Shown in pieces: positions 1-9,053 of a stretch of 64,000 bases of DNA. The notes beneath the pieces are model-generated. The model was not told the origin of the DNA. It worked only from the letters and a program-made list of their open reading frames with translations, and did not search any database. How positions within the stretch are numbered: position 1 is the stretch's first letter; every line of letters begins with the position of its first letter. The translations under genes were made by a program, and so were the position numbers. The stretch comes from Stutzerimonas stutzeri RCH2 (GTDB lineage: Bacteria; Pseudomonadota; Gammaproteobacteria; Pseudomonadales; Pseudomonadaceae): assembly GCF_000327065.1 (NCBI RefSeq), contig NC_019936.1, positions 4,368,001 through 4,432,000 on the forward strand, written 5' to 3'.

Positions 1-609
1 CAGAAAGGCCAGCAGCGCGGCGGCATCGTCGCGATGAATGCGGTTGCTGTACTGCGGCGGATCACGCTCGACGCGCAAGCCGGCACGCACCTGGTTCTGC
101 AGCCAGGGCCGCGTTGGGTCGTAGAGGCCACCCATGCGCACACAGGTGGCCGGTACGCCACAGCCCAGGGCGAGCTGTTCGGCCTCGAGCATCACCTTTC
201 CGGTGAAGCCGCCGGGCTCGGTGGCCGAGGCCTCGTCGATCCATTCGCCGTCGCGCTGGGCGTACACGCCGGTGCTGGAGACGAACAGCACGCGTCGAGG
301 CTGCTGACCATGCTGCTGCAGCCAGCCGAGTACATTGCGCAATCCTTCGACATAGGCCTGGCGGTAGCCAGCCTCATCATGCTCGGTGGCAGAGGCGGCA
401 TAGACCAGATAGTCCAGTCCGCCGTTGGGCCAGCTGCGCGGACAGGCCGCATCGGCAAGGTCACCCTTGATCGGCAGGATCGGCACCGGCAGCTCGGCGG
501 CGTTGCGCCGCAGGCCATAGACGGTCCAGCCGGCACGACTCATTTGCAGGCCGAGACGACTGCCAAGGTCGCCGCAACCTGCGATCAATACGCTCAGGCG
601 CTTGCCCAT
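1..609 (-). CDS. SDR / NAD-dependent epimerase-type oxidoreductase (C-terminus cut by window edge)
   Basis: This is the first 203 codons of a gene that runs off the left edge. The protein begins MGKRLSVLIAGCGDLGSRLG, a typical N-terminal Rossmann fold with a glycine-rich dinucleotide loop at about residues 10-16. A later SSTGVYA segment resembles the strand with the catalytic Ser/Thr and Tyr of extended short-chain dehydrogenases, but the usual Tyr-x-x-x-Lys lysine is not obvious. This fits atypical SDR proteins of the YeeZ type, which bind NAD(P) and whose substrates are mostly unknown. The gene is divergent from oxyR with a 134-bp spacer. Family assignment is fairly safe; the reaction is not known. 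Confidence 0.75.
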   Translation of the reverse strand, partial: MGKRLSVLIAGCGDLGSRLGLQMSRAGWTVYGLRRNAAELPVPILPIKGDLADAACPRSWPNGGLDYLVYAASATEHDEAGYRQAYVEGLRNVLGWLQQHGQQPRRVLFVSSTGVYAQRDGEWIDEASATEPGGFTGKVMLEAEQLALGCGVPATCVRMGGLYDPTRPWLQNQVRAGLRVERDPPQYSNRIHRDDAAALLAFL

Positions 610-743
610 GTTCTGCTCCCTAAGTTGCACCCGCTACGCAGGCCGTATGTGCTGGAGTGTACCGACTTTCACACCACGGCCGACTGGTTGGTTCTGCGCT
701 GCGCAAAAGGCTATGCTTGCAGGCACTTTGATGGATGCTGACT

Positions 744-1664
744 ATGACTCTGACCGAACTGCGCTACATCGTCACGCTTGCCCAGGAACAGCACTTCGGC
801 CGTGCCGCCGAACGCTGTCATGTCAGCCAGCCGACCCTCTCGGTCGGCGTGAAAAAGCTCGAGGACGAGCTCGGCGTACTGATCTTCGAACGCACCAAGA
901 GCGCGGTGCGCCTGACCCCGGTCGGCGAAGGCATCGTGACCCAGGCGCAGAAGGTGCTGGAGCAGGCGCAGAGCATCCGCGAGCTGGCCCAGGTCGGCAA
1001 GAATCAGCTCGCCGCACCACTCAAGGTCGGCGCCATCTACACCGTCGGCCCTTACATGTTCCCGCACCTGATTCCGCAGCTGCATCGCGTGGCGCCGGAC
1101 ATGCCGCTGTACATCGAAGAGAACTTCACCCACATCCTGCGCGACAAGCTGCGCACCGGCGAGCTGGACGCGATCATCGTCGCGCTGCCGTTCCAGGAAG
1201 CCGACGTGCTGACCAAGCCACTCTACGACGAGCCCTTCTACGTGCTGATGCCGGCCGACCATCCGTGGACTGCCAAGGAAACCATCGACGCCGAGATGCT
1301 CAACGACAAGAGCCTGCTGCTGCTCGGCGAAGGCCACTGCTTCCGCGATCAGGTGCTCGAAGCCTGCCCGACCACCCGCAAGGGCGAAGCACCGAGCCAC
1401 ACCACGGTCGAATCCAGCTCGCTGGAAACCATCCGCCACATGGTCGCCTCGGGGCTGGGCGTATCGATCCTGCCGCTGTCGGCGGTGGAGAGCCACCACT
1501 ACTCCCCCGGCGTGCTGGAAATCCGCCCGCTGACGCCGCCGGTACCGTTCCGTACCGTGGCGATCGCCTGGCGCGCCAGCTTCCCGCGGCCGAAGGCCAT
1601 CGAAATCCTCGCCGACTCGATTCGCCTGTGCTCGGTAGGCAAACCGACGGCGGCGAAATCCTGA
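744..1664 (+). CDS. oxyR: OxyR, hydrogen-peroxide-sensing LysR regulator
   Basis: This 306-aa LysR-family activator controls peroxide defence genes such as catalase and alkyl hydroperoxide reductase. The N-terminal winged helix-turn-helix (residues about 1-60) starts MTLTELRYIVTLAQEQHFGR. The regulatory domain holds the redox pair Cys199 and Cys208 in GHCFRDQVLEAC, the disulfide switch of OxyR. I chose the ATG at 744 because the conserved protein begins MTLTELRY; an in-frame ATG at 735 would add only three residues. recG starts 5 bp after its stop, so the two are probably co-transcribed, an arrangement familiar from Pseudomonas. Confidence 0.96.
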   Translation: MTLTELRYIVTLAQEQHFGRAAERCHVSQPTLSVGVKKLEDELGVLIFERTKSAVRLTPVGEGIVTQAQKVLEQAQSIRELAQVGKNQLAAPLKVGAIYTVGPYMFPHLIPQLHRVAPDMPLYIEENFTHILRDKLRTGELDAIIVALPFQEADVLTKPLYDEPFYVLMPADHPWTAKETIDAEMLNDKSLLLLGEGHCFRDQVLEACPTTRKGEAPSHTTVESSSLETIRHMVASGLGVSILPLSAVESHHYSPGVLEIRPLTPPVPFRTVAIAWRASFPRPKAIEILADSIRLCSVGKPTAAKS

Positions 1665-1668
1665 GGCC

Positions 1669-3741
1669 ATGAGCGAACTGGCGACCGTTCCGGTCACCGC
1701 ACTCAAGGGCGTCGGCGCCGCACTGGCCGAGAAGCTCGCTAGGGTCGGCCTGGAAACCCTGCAGGACGTGCTCTTCCACCTGCCGCTGCGCTACCAGGAC
1801 CGCACCCGCGTGGTGCCGATTGGTGCACTGCGACCGGGGCAGGACGCGGTGATCGAAGGCGTCGTATCCGGCGCCGATATCGTCATGGGCCGCCGCCGCA
1901 GCCTGCTGGTGCGCCTGCAGGATGGCAGCGGCACCCTCAGCCTGCGCTTCTACCACTTCAGCCAGGCGCAGAAGGAAGCCATGAAGCGCGGCACCCAGCT
2001 GCGCTGCTACGGCGAGGCGCGTCCCGGGGCCTCGGGGCTGGAGATCTACCACCCGGAATACCGCGCGCTGACCGGCGAGCCGGCGCCGGTGGAACAGACC
2101 CTGACGCCGATCTACCCGACCACCGAAGGCCTGACCCAGCAGCGCCTGCGCAACCTCAGCGAGCAGGCGCTGGCGCGGCTCGGGCCGCACAGCCTGCCGG
2201 ACTGGCTGCCCGCCGAGCTGGCGCGCGACTACCAGCTCGGTCCGCTGGATCAGGCGCTGCGCTATCTGCACCGGCCGCCGGCCGACGCCAATCTGGAAGA
2301 ACTCGCCGAAGGCCGGCACTGGGCGCAGCATCGCCTGGCATTCGAGGAGTTGCTGACCCATCAGTTGTCGCTGCAGCGCCTGCGCGAGCGGGTACGCGCC
2401 CAGCAGGCGCCCGCGCTGCCGCCGGCGAAAACCCTGCCGCAGCAATTTCTCGCCAACCTCGGCTTTGCCCCAACCGGTGCGCAGCAGCGCGTCGGCGCCG
2501 AGATCGCCTATGACCTGGCCCAGGACGAGCCCATGCTGCGCCTGGTGCAGGGCGACGTGGGCGCCGGCAAGACGGTGGTCGCCGCCCTTGCGGCGCTGCA
2601 GGCGCTGGAAGCCGGCTACCAGGTCGCGCTGATGGCGCCGACCGAGATCCTCGCCGAGCAGCACTTTCTCAACTTCAGCAAGTGGCTCGAACCGCTCGGC
2701 ATCGAGGTTGCCTGGCTCGCCGGCAAGCTCAAGGGCAAGGCGCGCGCCGCATCGCTGGAGCAGATCGCTGGCGGCTGCCCGATGGTGGTCGGCACCCACG
2801 CGCTGTTTCAGGACGAGGTGGTGTTCAAGCGCCTGGCGCTGGTGATCATCGACGAGCAGCACCGCTTCGGCGTGCAGCAGCGCCTGGCGCTGCGGCAGAA
2901 AGGCATCGACGGTCGACTCTGCCCGCATCAGCTGATCATGACTGCCACGCCGATCCCGCGCACCCTGGCGATGAGCGCCTACGCCGATCTCGATACCTCG
3001 ATCCTCGACGAGCTGCCACCGGGACGCACCCCGGTGAACACCCTGGTGATCGCCGACAGCCGCCGCCTGGAAGTGATCGAGCGGGTACGCATCGCCTGCA
3101 ACGAGGGGCGCCAGGCCTACTGGGTGTGCACGTTGATCGAGGAATCCGAGGAACTGACCTGCCAGGCCGCGGAAACCACGTTCGAGGACCTCTCCGCGGC
3201 GCTGGTCGGCTTGCGCGTCGGGCTGATCCACGGGCGCATGAAGCCGGTCGAGAAAGCCGCGGTGATGGAGCAGTTCAAGCGCGGCGAATTGCAGCTGCTG
3301 GTCGCCACCACCGTCATCGAGGTGGGCGTGGACGTGCCCAATGCCAGCCTGATGATCATCGAGAACCCGGAACGTCTGGGCCTGGCGCAGCTGCACCAGC
3401 TGCGCGGACGGGTCGGCCGTGGCAGCGCGGCAAGTCATTGCGTGCTGCTGTACCATCCGCCGCTGTCGCAACTGGGCCGCGAGCGGCTGGCGATCATGCG
3501 CGAGACCTGCGACGGCTTCCTGATTGCCGAAAAGGACCTGGAACTGCGCGGCCCCGGCGAGATGCTCGGCACCCGTCAGACCGGTCTCTTGCAATTCAAG
3601 GTCGCCGACCTGATGCGCGACGCCGAGCTGCTGCCGGCGGTGCGCGACGCCGCGCAGGAACTGCTGGCGCGCTGGCCGCAACATGTCAGCCCGCTGCTCG
3701 AACGCTGGCTGCGTCATGGCCAGGAATACGGCCAGGTCTGA
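1669..3741 (+). CDS. recG: RecG, ATP-dependent branched-DNA helicase
   Basis: This 690-aa superfamily 2 helicase remodels stalled forks and Holliday junctions in recombination and repair. The N-terminal wedge/OB region (about residues 1-200) contains the FYHFSQAQ segment. The helicase core has Walker A GDVGAGKT at residues 295-302, the DEQH box at 395-398, a TATPIPRTLAMSAY motif, and a C-terminal helicase domain with LRGRVGRG. Length matches the family. The ATG at 1669 lies 5 bp after oxyR, so co-transcription is likely. The gene is complete with no visible defect. Confidence 0.97.
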   Translation: MSELATVPVTALKGVGAALAEKLARVGLETLQDVLFHLPLRYQDRTRVVPIGALRPGQDAVIEGVVSGADIVMGRRRSLLVRLQDGSGTLSLRFYHFSQAQKEAMKRGTQLRCYGEARPGASGLEIYHPEYRALTGEPAPVEQTLTPIYPTTEGLTQQRLRNLSEQALARLGPHSLPDWLPAELARDYQLGPLDQALRYLHRPPADANLEELAEGRHWAQHRLAFEELLTHQLSLQRLRERVRAQQAPALPPAKTLPQQFLANLGFAPTGAQQRVGAEIAYDLAQDEPMLRLVQGDVGAGKTVVAALAALQALEAGYQVALMAPTEILAEQHFLNFSKWLEPLGIEVAWLAGKLKGKARAASLEQIAGGCPMVVGTHALFQDEVVFKRLALVIIDEQHRFGVQQRLALRQKGIDGRLCPHQLIMTATPIPRTLAMSAYADLDTSILDELPPGRTPVNTLVIADSRRLEVIERVRIACNEGRQAYWVCTLIEESEELTCQAAETTFEDLSAALVGLRVGLIHGRMKPVEKAAVMEQFKRGELQLLVATTVIEVGVDVPNASLMIIENPERLGLAQLHQLRGRVGRGSAASHCVLLYHPPLSQLGRERLAIMRETCDGFLIAEKDLELRGPGEMLGTRQTGLLQFKVADLMRDAELLPAVRDAAQELLARWPQHVSPLLERWLRHGQEYGQV

Positions 3742-3815
3742 CAACCATCCGTCGCCGCAACGCCCGCGCCCGGCGGCTTCGCTATACTCGGCAGGTCACC
3801 ACAACAGGTCCGCTC

Positions 3816-5219
3816 ATGAATACTGCTGTCGACACCGAAAGCTGCTCCGAACTGCCCCTGCTGATCACCAAGCTGTTGAAAGACCTCGGTGTGAGTTACC
3901 AGATTCAGCGCGATCGCCCCAATTTCCCGGCCGCACAACGGGTCCAGGCGGTGCTGCTGGACGACAGCATCGGCGCCATGCTGGTGCTCTTCCCGCAGGA
4001 TCATCTGCTCGACCTGGCGCGATTGGCCGAACTCACCGGTCGCGAACTGGCTGCAGTGAAACCAGAACGACTGGCGCGCATGCTCGCCAAGCACGAGCTG
4101 ACTCGACTGCCCGGCCTGCCGCCATTGACCAGTTCGCCCTGCCTGTACGAAGAGCAGCTGCTGCAGCAACCGCGCCTGCTGGTGGAATCCGGCCAGCCGG
4201 GGCTGTTGGTGGAAGTCGCCGGTGGCGAGTTCAAGCGCATGCTGAGCAAAGCCACGGCAGGCAGCTTCGCCGTGCCGCTGAACAATATCCGGCCCAATCT
4301 GAACCGCCCGAACGATGACCGTGCGGAAATTACCCAGGCGGTGCAGAGCTTCACCGCGCGGCGCATACAGAAGCGCCTGGAAGAAACCATCGAAATCCCG
4401 CCGCTGCCGCACACAGCGCAGAAGATCATCAAGCTGCGGGTCAACCCCGAAGCCACGGTCGACGACATCACCGGTGTGGTGGAAACCGATCCCGCCCTGG
4501 CCGCACAGGTGATCAGCTGGGCAGCTTCGCCGTACTACGCGGCGCCCGGGCGTATCCGCTCGGTAGAGGACGCCATCGTCCGCGTGCTGGGCTTCGATCT
4601 GGTGATCAACCTCGCCCTCGGTCTGGCACTGGGCAAAACCATCAGCCTGCCAAACGACAAACCACAGGACGCCACGCCCTACTGGCAGCAGGCGATCTAT
4701 ACCGCGGCGGTGATCGAGGGGCTGACCCGCGCGATTCCCCGTGAACAGCGCCCGGAGCCCGGCCTGAGCTACCTCGCCGGCCTGCTGCACAACTTCGGCT
4801 ATCTGGTGCTGGCGCACGTCTTTCCGCCGCATTTCTCGCTGATCTGTCGGCATCTGGAAGCCAACCCGCACCTGTCGCACAGCCATGTCGAGCAGCATCT
4901 GCTGGGCATCACCCGTGAGCAGATCGGTGCCTGGCTGATGCGTCTTTGGGGCATGCCCGAGGAACTGGCCGCCGCCCTGCGCTTCCAGAACGACCCGAGC
5001 TACGACGGCGAGGATGCGGCCTATCCAAACCTGGTCTGCCTGGCGGTGCGCATGCTGCGCAACCGCGGTATCGGCAGCGGGCCGGATGCCGAAGTACCGC
5101 AGGAACTGTTCGATCGCCTGGGTATTACCCGCGAAAAAGCCAACGATGCCGTGGCCAAGGTGCTTGCCGCCGAAGCTGCGCTACGTGCGCTGGCGATGCA
5201 GTTCAATACGCCACACTGA
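3816..5219 (+). CDS. YbaK-like / HDOD fusion protein
   Basis: This 467-aa protein has two recognisable parts. Residues about 10-150 resemble the YbaK/ProX aminoacyl-tRNA deacylase fold, with segments such as FPAAQRVQAVLLDD and a later LTSSPCLYEEQLL. Residues about 170-400 form an HDOD domain, beginning IPPLPHTAQKIIKL and including VVETDPALAAQVISWA and YLAGLLHNFGYLVL. HDOD domains are HD-like modules in signalling proteins that often lack phosphohydrolase activity. It follows recG on the same strand, as in other Pseudomonas. The ORF is open upstream in frame, but the ATG at 3816 is the first start that yields a clean N-terminus after recG. The biological role is unknown. Confidence 0.8.
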   Translation: MNTAVDTESCSELPLLITKLLKDLGVSYQIQRDRPNFPAAQRVQAVLLDDSIGAMLVLFPQDHLLDLARLAELTGRELAAVKPERLARMLAKHELTRLPGLPPLTSSPCLYEEQLLQQPRLLVESGQPGLLVEVAGGEFKRMLSKATAGSFAVPLNNIRPNLNRPNDDRAEITQAVQSFTARRIQKRLEETIEIPPLPHTAQKIIKLRVNPEATVDDITGVVETDPALAAQVISWAASPYYAAPGRIRSVEDAIVRVLGFDLVINLALGLALGKTISLPNDKPQDATPYWQQAIYTAAVIEGLTRAIPREQRPEPGLSYLAGLLHNFGYLVLAHVFPPHFSLICRHLEANPHLSHSHVEQHLLGITREQIGAWLMRLWGMPEELAAALRFQNDPSYDGEDAAYPNLVCLAVRMLRNRGIGSGPDAEVPQELFDRLGITREKANDAVAKVLAAEAALRALAMQFNTPH

Positions 5220-5285
5220 CGACCGATGCCGTCGGGTCTGCGCCAAAGGCTGCAGGCCCGACGAAAGCTCCGGATTCAGGCACCC

Positions 5286-5801
5286 TCAAGTGCTGGCGCG
5301 AAAGCTCACCCGCGCATTCACCAACCCTTCTCCGGCGCGTTCCAGGCTGACTTCGGTAACGCTCACGCCCTGGCCCTGCAGCGCGTCGAACCAGCGCAGC
5401 AGCAGCGCATAAGAGGCACCTGGAAGGCTCACCTGCAGGCTACCGTCGCTGCCGTTGTCGAAACTCTCGATCGACAGATTGCCCTGCTGCGCGCTTTCGG
5501 TGATCACGCCCTGCAGCTGCTCCGGCGCCAATTCGACCTGATTGCTGCGCTCCATCTGCCGCGCCAGTTCGGTGTTCTGCTCCATGTAAGCGTGCAGCTC
5601 GCGCTGCGCCTGGTAGTACTCGCGAGCGTCGGCGGCCTGGCGCTGGGCCGGCAGCCACAGCCAGAGGTAGAACAGCACCGCGAGCAGAAAGGCGCCAAGC
5701 AGGCTCAGCGAGGTGCGCTCGCGTGGGGCCAGCCGTTGCCAGCGCTGCCACAGTGGTGAATCGGCGAGGCGCACGGCCAGTTGTTGCTTGAGATTCATCA
5801 T
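5286..5801 (-). CDS. gspM: Type II secretion protein GspM (XcpZ-type)
   Basis: This 171-aa inner-membrane protein is the last gene of the type II secretion operon. GspM partners GspL in the inner-membrane platform. A cytoplasmic N-terminus (ADSPLWQRWQRLAPRERTSL) is followed by one membrane span (about 30-50, LLGAFLLAVLFYLWLWLPAQ) and a periplasmic ferredoxin-like domain. The start overlaps the gspL stop by one base; a second in-frame ATG directly follows the first, so the true start is uncertain by one codon. About 65 bp separate its stop from the convergent upstream gene, with an imperfect GC-rich hairpin around 5230-5272 that has no T-run. Confidence 0.9.
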   Translation of the reverse strand: MMNLKQQLAVRLADSPLWQRWQRLAPRERTSLSLLGAFLLAVLFYLWLWLPAQRQAADAREYYQAQRELHAYMEQNTELARQMERSNQVELAPEQLQGVITESAQQGNLSIESFDNGSDGSLQVSLPGASYALLLRWFDALQGQGVSVTEVSLERAGEGLVNARVSFRAST

Positions 5802-6934
5802 CAGCCTCCGATCACCACGCGCGCACTGACGCCGTCGCCTTCACGACTGGCCGAGCCCAGCTGCACGCTCTGCCCCGCTTCACCCAGACGCCGGCGCAGG
5901 GTTTCCAGCGTGGCAAAGTCCATCGCCTGTACCTGCAGCGCCAGATCACCGCGATCCTGGTTGTAGTCGAGCTGGCCGATGGTCACCGGAATGCCATCTT
6001 CCAGCGCTGCGGCAGCATGGTCGAGCAGACGCAGGAAGCCCGCCTGACCACCGCTGCCACGGGCGAGGTGATCGTCGAACTGCGCGCGCATGTTGACGAT
6101 GCGAATGTCCTCGGGGAACAGCTCGCGGTACAGCGCCAGGCTGGCGTCGGCATAGGCATCGCCCTGACGCTGGAAATACCAGGCCTGGCTCAGGTTGAAA
6201 CCCAGCTGCACCAGCAGAATCAGCCCGGCGACCGCAAACAGTGGTTTCCAGTAACCGAGGCCGGTGTTGCCGACCTCCACGGCGAAGTCGCCCTGGGCAA
6301 GGTTGATCGCCGCCGCGCGCTGGCTGACTAGAAAGGCGTAGGGGTCCTCCACCTGTCGATAACCCTCCACCACTGCCGGCGCTTCGGCCGCATCGCCCTG
6401 CGCATGCCAGGGCACCGGGCAAAAGGCGGAGAGCTGTGGCCAGTCTTCGCTGGCGAAGGCCATTCGCGTTTCACCGATGCCACCAAGCAGGCCACGCTCG
6501 CCGACGAACAGTAGCTGCGTGTCCTCGCGCGGCAGCAGGTCGGCATCGACATGGATCGCCACGATCAGCAGACCCAGCTCACGAAGCTGCTCCAGCCAGC
6601 CGGCCAGCAGCTGGCGACGGATCGCCACGACGCGCTGGCGGCCATCGGGCAGCGTTTCGCCCAACGCCAGGTGCAGATCATCGACGTTTTCGGCGAGCAG
6701 CTCCTCGGCGGCGTAGGCCAGCGCCTGCTGCATCCAGCGCGCCTTGCGGGTCGGCAAGCTGATCGCGAAGAAGCTGCAGACTTCGGCCGGCAGAATCAGG
6801 CTGATCGCGCCGCTGCCACCGCCGCAGTCGGCCAGGGGCTGCCAGCGGCCAGGGCCGTCCTTGGGCAGCCAATAGACACGCGTAGCGCCATCGAGCCTGG
6901 CAGGGCTGTCGGCAGGCAGAAAAAGGCAATCCAT
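5801..6934 (-). CDS. gspL: Type II secretion protein GspL (XcpY-type)
   Basis: This 377-aa bitopic membrane protein recruits the GspE ATPase to the inner membrane. Residues about 1-220 form the cytoplasmic actin-like domain (DCLFLPADSPARLDGATRV at the start, LGETLPDGRQRVVAIRRQ within). A single span lies near residues 230-255 (WKPLFAVAGLILLVQLGFNL), and the periplasmic C-terminal domain ends near VQLGSASREGDG. It starts 3 bp after the gspK stop and its TGA overlaps the gspM ATG, consistent with translational coupling within the gsp operon. Confidence 0.92.
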   Translation of the reverse strand: MDCLFLPADSPARLDGATRVYWLPKDGPGRWQPLADCGGGSGAISLILPAEVCSFFAISLPTRKARWMQQALAYAAEELLAENVDDLHLALGETLPDGRQRVVAIRRQLLAGWLEQLRELGLLIVAIHVDADLLPREDTQLLFVGERGLLGGIGETRMAFASEDWPQLSAFCPVPWHAQGDAAEAPAVVEGYRQVEDPYAFLVSQRAAAINLAQGDFAVEVGNTGLGYWKPLFAVAGLILLVQLGFNLSQAWYFQRQGDAYADASLALYRELFPEDIRIVNMRAQFDDHLARGSGGQAGFLRLLDHAAAALEDGIPVTIGQLDYNQDRGDLALQVQAMDFATLETLRRRLGEAGQSVQLGSASREGDGVSARVVIGG

Positions 6935-6937
6935 GAT

Positions 6938-7927
6938 CTAGCGTTCTCCATCGGATGAGCGGGCTAACCGGGCAGGCTGGCCAAGATTTCGCGCGAGCAC
7001 GCGCACGCTGCCGTCCTGCTCGCGTTGCAACAGGCTGACCAGCGCCAGCCGGCGATCGCCCAGGCGCACTTCGCTGGTGGCCTGGAAGAATTGACTGCCA
7101 ACCGCCAGCGCAGTGCCCTGCAGCGTAGTGCCGGCCATGGCCGGCTGCGCGAGGAAGGCCGCGCTGTTGCGAAACGGTGCGACGCGGCGCAGCTCCACCA
7201 GCGACTCGGCCGCACCGAGGCTGAGGTTGTCGCTCAGGCTGGAGAGCACCATCGCGCTGGCCGTGTTCACGTTCAGCGGCACGTTGGGCGGCAATGCGGC
7301 GACATAGGGCGCCAGCCGCTGGAAATCCTCTTCGCGCATGTCCAGCAGCAGGCGCAGCTCGGACAAATCATGCAGCCGACGCCCGGCATTGCGGTACGGC
7401 GGGTCCAGCGCGAGATAGGCGTTGTCTTCGGCGCCGAATTCGCCACTCGGCTGCTGGTCGGGATCGAGCCAGTCGACCAAGCGCTCGGCGTAGGGCGCGC
7501 TGATCTGCAGGCGCAGCAAGAGGCGGCGAAACTGCTCGACCGCTGCAGTATTGGGCTGCTGGTCGCGGAGCAGGTCGTTGAGATTGAAGCGCCCGGCCAG
7601 ATCCTCGATACGCACCAGGATTTCGCCCTGATCGATCTCGAACGCCGGCAGCGGCTGCGCCCAGGGTTCGAGCAGATGATCGACCGCCGCGGCCTCACCA
7701 CTGGCGCCCGGCTCGCCAGTCGCGCCGGTCCGCAGATCGCGAGCGAGGATGGCCTGCGCCAGCGCCTCGCCGCCCAGCGCGTAATGCCAGGCCTGGCGCG
7801 CCTGAAGCTGGTTGCTGCTGGCACGGATGCTGAGCTGCTGACGCGCGACCATCGCCGCGCTGACCACGGTGACGATGGCCACCACCAGCAGCACGGTAAT
7901 CAGGGCCACGCCGCGCTGACGCTTCAT
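6938..7927 (-). CDS. gspK: Type II secretion minor pseudopilin GspK (XcpX-type)
   Basis: This 329-aa protein is the large minor pseudopilin thought to sit at the tip of the pseudopilus with GspI and GspJ. The prepilin-type N-terminus MKRQRGVALITVLLVVAIVT lacks the usual Glu at +5, which is typical of GspK. The rest is the large periplasmic part with segments such as NLNDLLRDQQPN and LNVNTASAMVLSSLS. The ATG at 7927 overlaps the gspJ stop by 4 bp. Longer in-frame extensions upstream run through gspJ and are not real. Confidence 0.93.
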   Translation of the reverse strand: MKRQRGVALITVLLVVAIVTVVSAAMVARQQLSIRASSNQLQARQAWHYALGGEALAQAILARDLRTGATGEPGASGEAAAVDHLLEPWAQPLPAFEIDQGEILVRIEDLAGRFNLNDLLRDQQPNTAAVEQFRRLLLRLQISAPYAERLVDWLDPDQQPSGEFGAEDNAYLALDPPYRNAGRRLHDLSELRLLLDMREEDFQRLAPYVAALPPNVPLNVNTASAMVLSSLSDNLSLGAAESLVELRRVAPFRNSAAFLAQPAMAGTTLQGTALAVGSQFFQATSEVRLGDRRLALVSLLQREQDGSVRVLARNLGQPARLARSSDGER

Positions 7928-8637
7928 TGCGGCAGCTCCCCTTCGAACGGCTCGGGCACGCCTTCGGCGCCGGGCAATGCCTGCTGCGTCGTCTGCTCGG
8001 CGGCATCCGGCAGCCGCAGCACGCGCGTAACTCGGCCGTAGCGGGCATGTTCGATGCTCAGTTCCAGCCCGACCGGCAAGCGCTCGGCAGCGTCTTCCGG
8101 GCTGCCGCGACCGAAATCGAATGGCGGCCATTCCTCGTGCCACACGGCTTCCTCGTCCAGATAGCGCAACTGCAGGCCCTGCACGTTCTCCAGCACCCGC
8201 TGCACCCGCGGCTCGCTGTCGAGATCGCGGTCGAGCACCACCCAGTAGACACGTTCGAGATTCTGCCCGGCCAGCCGCCAGCGCACCCGCTGCAGATTGG
8301 CGCGGCGCAGTCCGGTGGGGTTGCGCCAGCCGGCACGGGTCAATTCCAGCACCGGCGCGCCGTCGTCGCCGCCGAGCTGGCCGATAAAGGCATTGCGCTC
8401 GTCGCCGAAGCCGTCGCGAATCGGCCGTCCGACTACCTGTTGCAGGTCGCGCTCGAAGGCCCACACCGCACGGCTGAGCTCCCGCAGTTGCAGCTCCTGC
8501 GCGCGCACGGCCTCGTCGCTTTGCAACACCGCTTCGAGCATGCGGTAGGTACCCAGGCCAAGCAGCGCGAACAGGGCGATGGCAATCAGCAGCTCGAGCA
8601 GGGTAAAACCGGCGCTGGTGCGCGCGTGGGCGTTCAT
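7924..8637 (-). CDS. gspJ: Type II secretion minor pseudopilin GspJ (XcpW-type)
   Basis: This 237-aa minor pseudopilin has the class III prepilin signal SAGFTLLELLIAIALFALLG, cleaved after Gly by the prepilin peptidase, with Glu at +5. The periplasmic domain contains VRWRLAGQNLERVYWVVLD. The ATG at 8637 gives the standard short leader MNAHARTSAG; the frame is open further upstream but that stretch lies in gspI. It overlaps gspI and gspK by 4 bp each, so expression is probably coupled. Confidence 0.94.
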   Translation of the reverse strand: MNAHARTSAGFTLLELLIAIALFALLGLGTYRMLEAVLQSDEAVRAQELQLRELSRAVWAFERDLQQVVGRPIRDGFGDERNAFIGQLGGDDGAPVLELTRAGWRNPTGLRRANLQRVRWRLAGQNLERVYWVVLDRDLDSEPRVQRVLENVQGLQLRYLDEEAVWHEEWPPFDFGRGSPEDAAERLPVGLELSIEHARYGRVTRVLRLPDAAEQTTQQALPGAEGVPEPFEGELPQ

Positions 8638-9053
8638 TGGCGCGCCACTCCCGGGCCAACCGCAATGAAGCCGGTGAGGCTGGTCACCGCACGCTCTGAT
8701 AAGGGGCCGCTGCGCGCGCGCGGCGTCTGCAGCGCGACCCAGACGGTGACGCGCAGCAGGCCAGGGTCGGCGCTGGCCTCGATTTCGCTGAGCGTTTGCC
8801 ACTTGCGGCTGCCGTAATCCAGCTCCTGGGTTTCGCGGCCGATGGCAGGCGGCGTCTGCTGCAATTGCAGTTCGCTGATGCGGTTGTCGGCGATCCAGCC
8901 CGCCAGGGTCAGTTCTTCCAAACGCCCTGCGTTAGTCAGACTTCGTCCGGCAGCGGTAAGCACCACCGCCGACACGCTGGCGAAGATGGCCAATGCCACT
9001 AGCACTTCGAGCAGGGTGAAGCCACGGCCGACCCTGGCCAAGTGTCTGCTCAT
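8634..9053 (-). CDS. gspI: Type II secretion minor pseudopilin GspI (XcpV-type)
   Basis: This 139-aa minor pseudopilin carries the cleavage motif RGFTLLEVLVALAIFASVSA near its N-terminus, with Glu at +5. The remainder includes LEELTLAGWIADNRISELQL, characteristic of GspI, which nucleates the pseudopilus tip. Size is normal. It overlaps gspH and gspJ by 4 bp on either side, which places it firmly within the operon. Confidence 0.94.
   Translation of the reverse strand: MSRHLARVGRGFTLLEVLVALAIFASVSAVVLTAAGRSLTNAGRLEELTLAGWIADNRISELQLQQTPPAIGRETQELDYGSRKWQTLSEIEASADPGLLRVTVWVALQTPRARSGPLSERAVTSLTGFIAVGPGVARQ

Noticed and set aside
1300-3744. 814-aa open frame on the minus strand opposite recG
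   Set aside because: It has no family motifs, is biased by the GC-rich codon structure of recG on the other strand, and recG is a clear complete gene.
2682-5219. 845-aa plus-strand frame spanning recG and the HDOD gene
   Set aside because: It is the HDOD gene frame extended upstream through recG; the upstream part has low complexity and no conserved sequence. The true start is at 3816.
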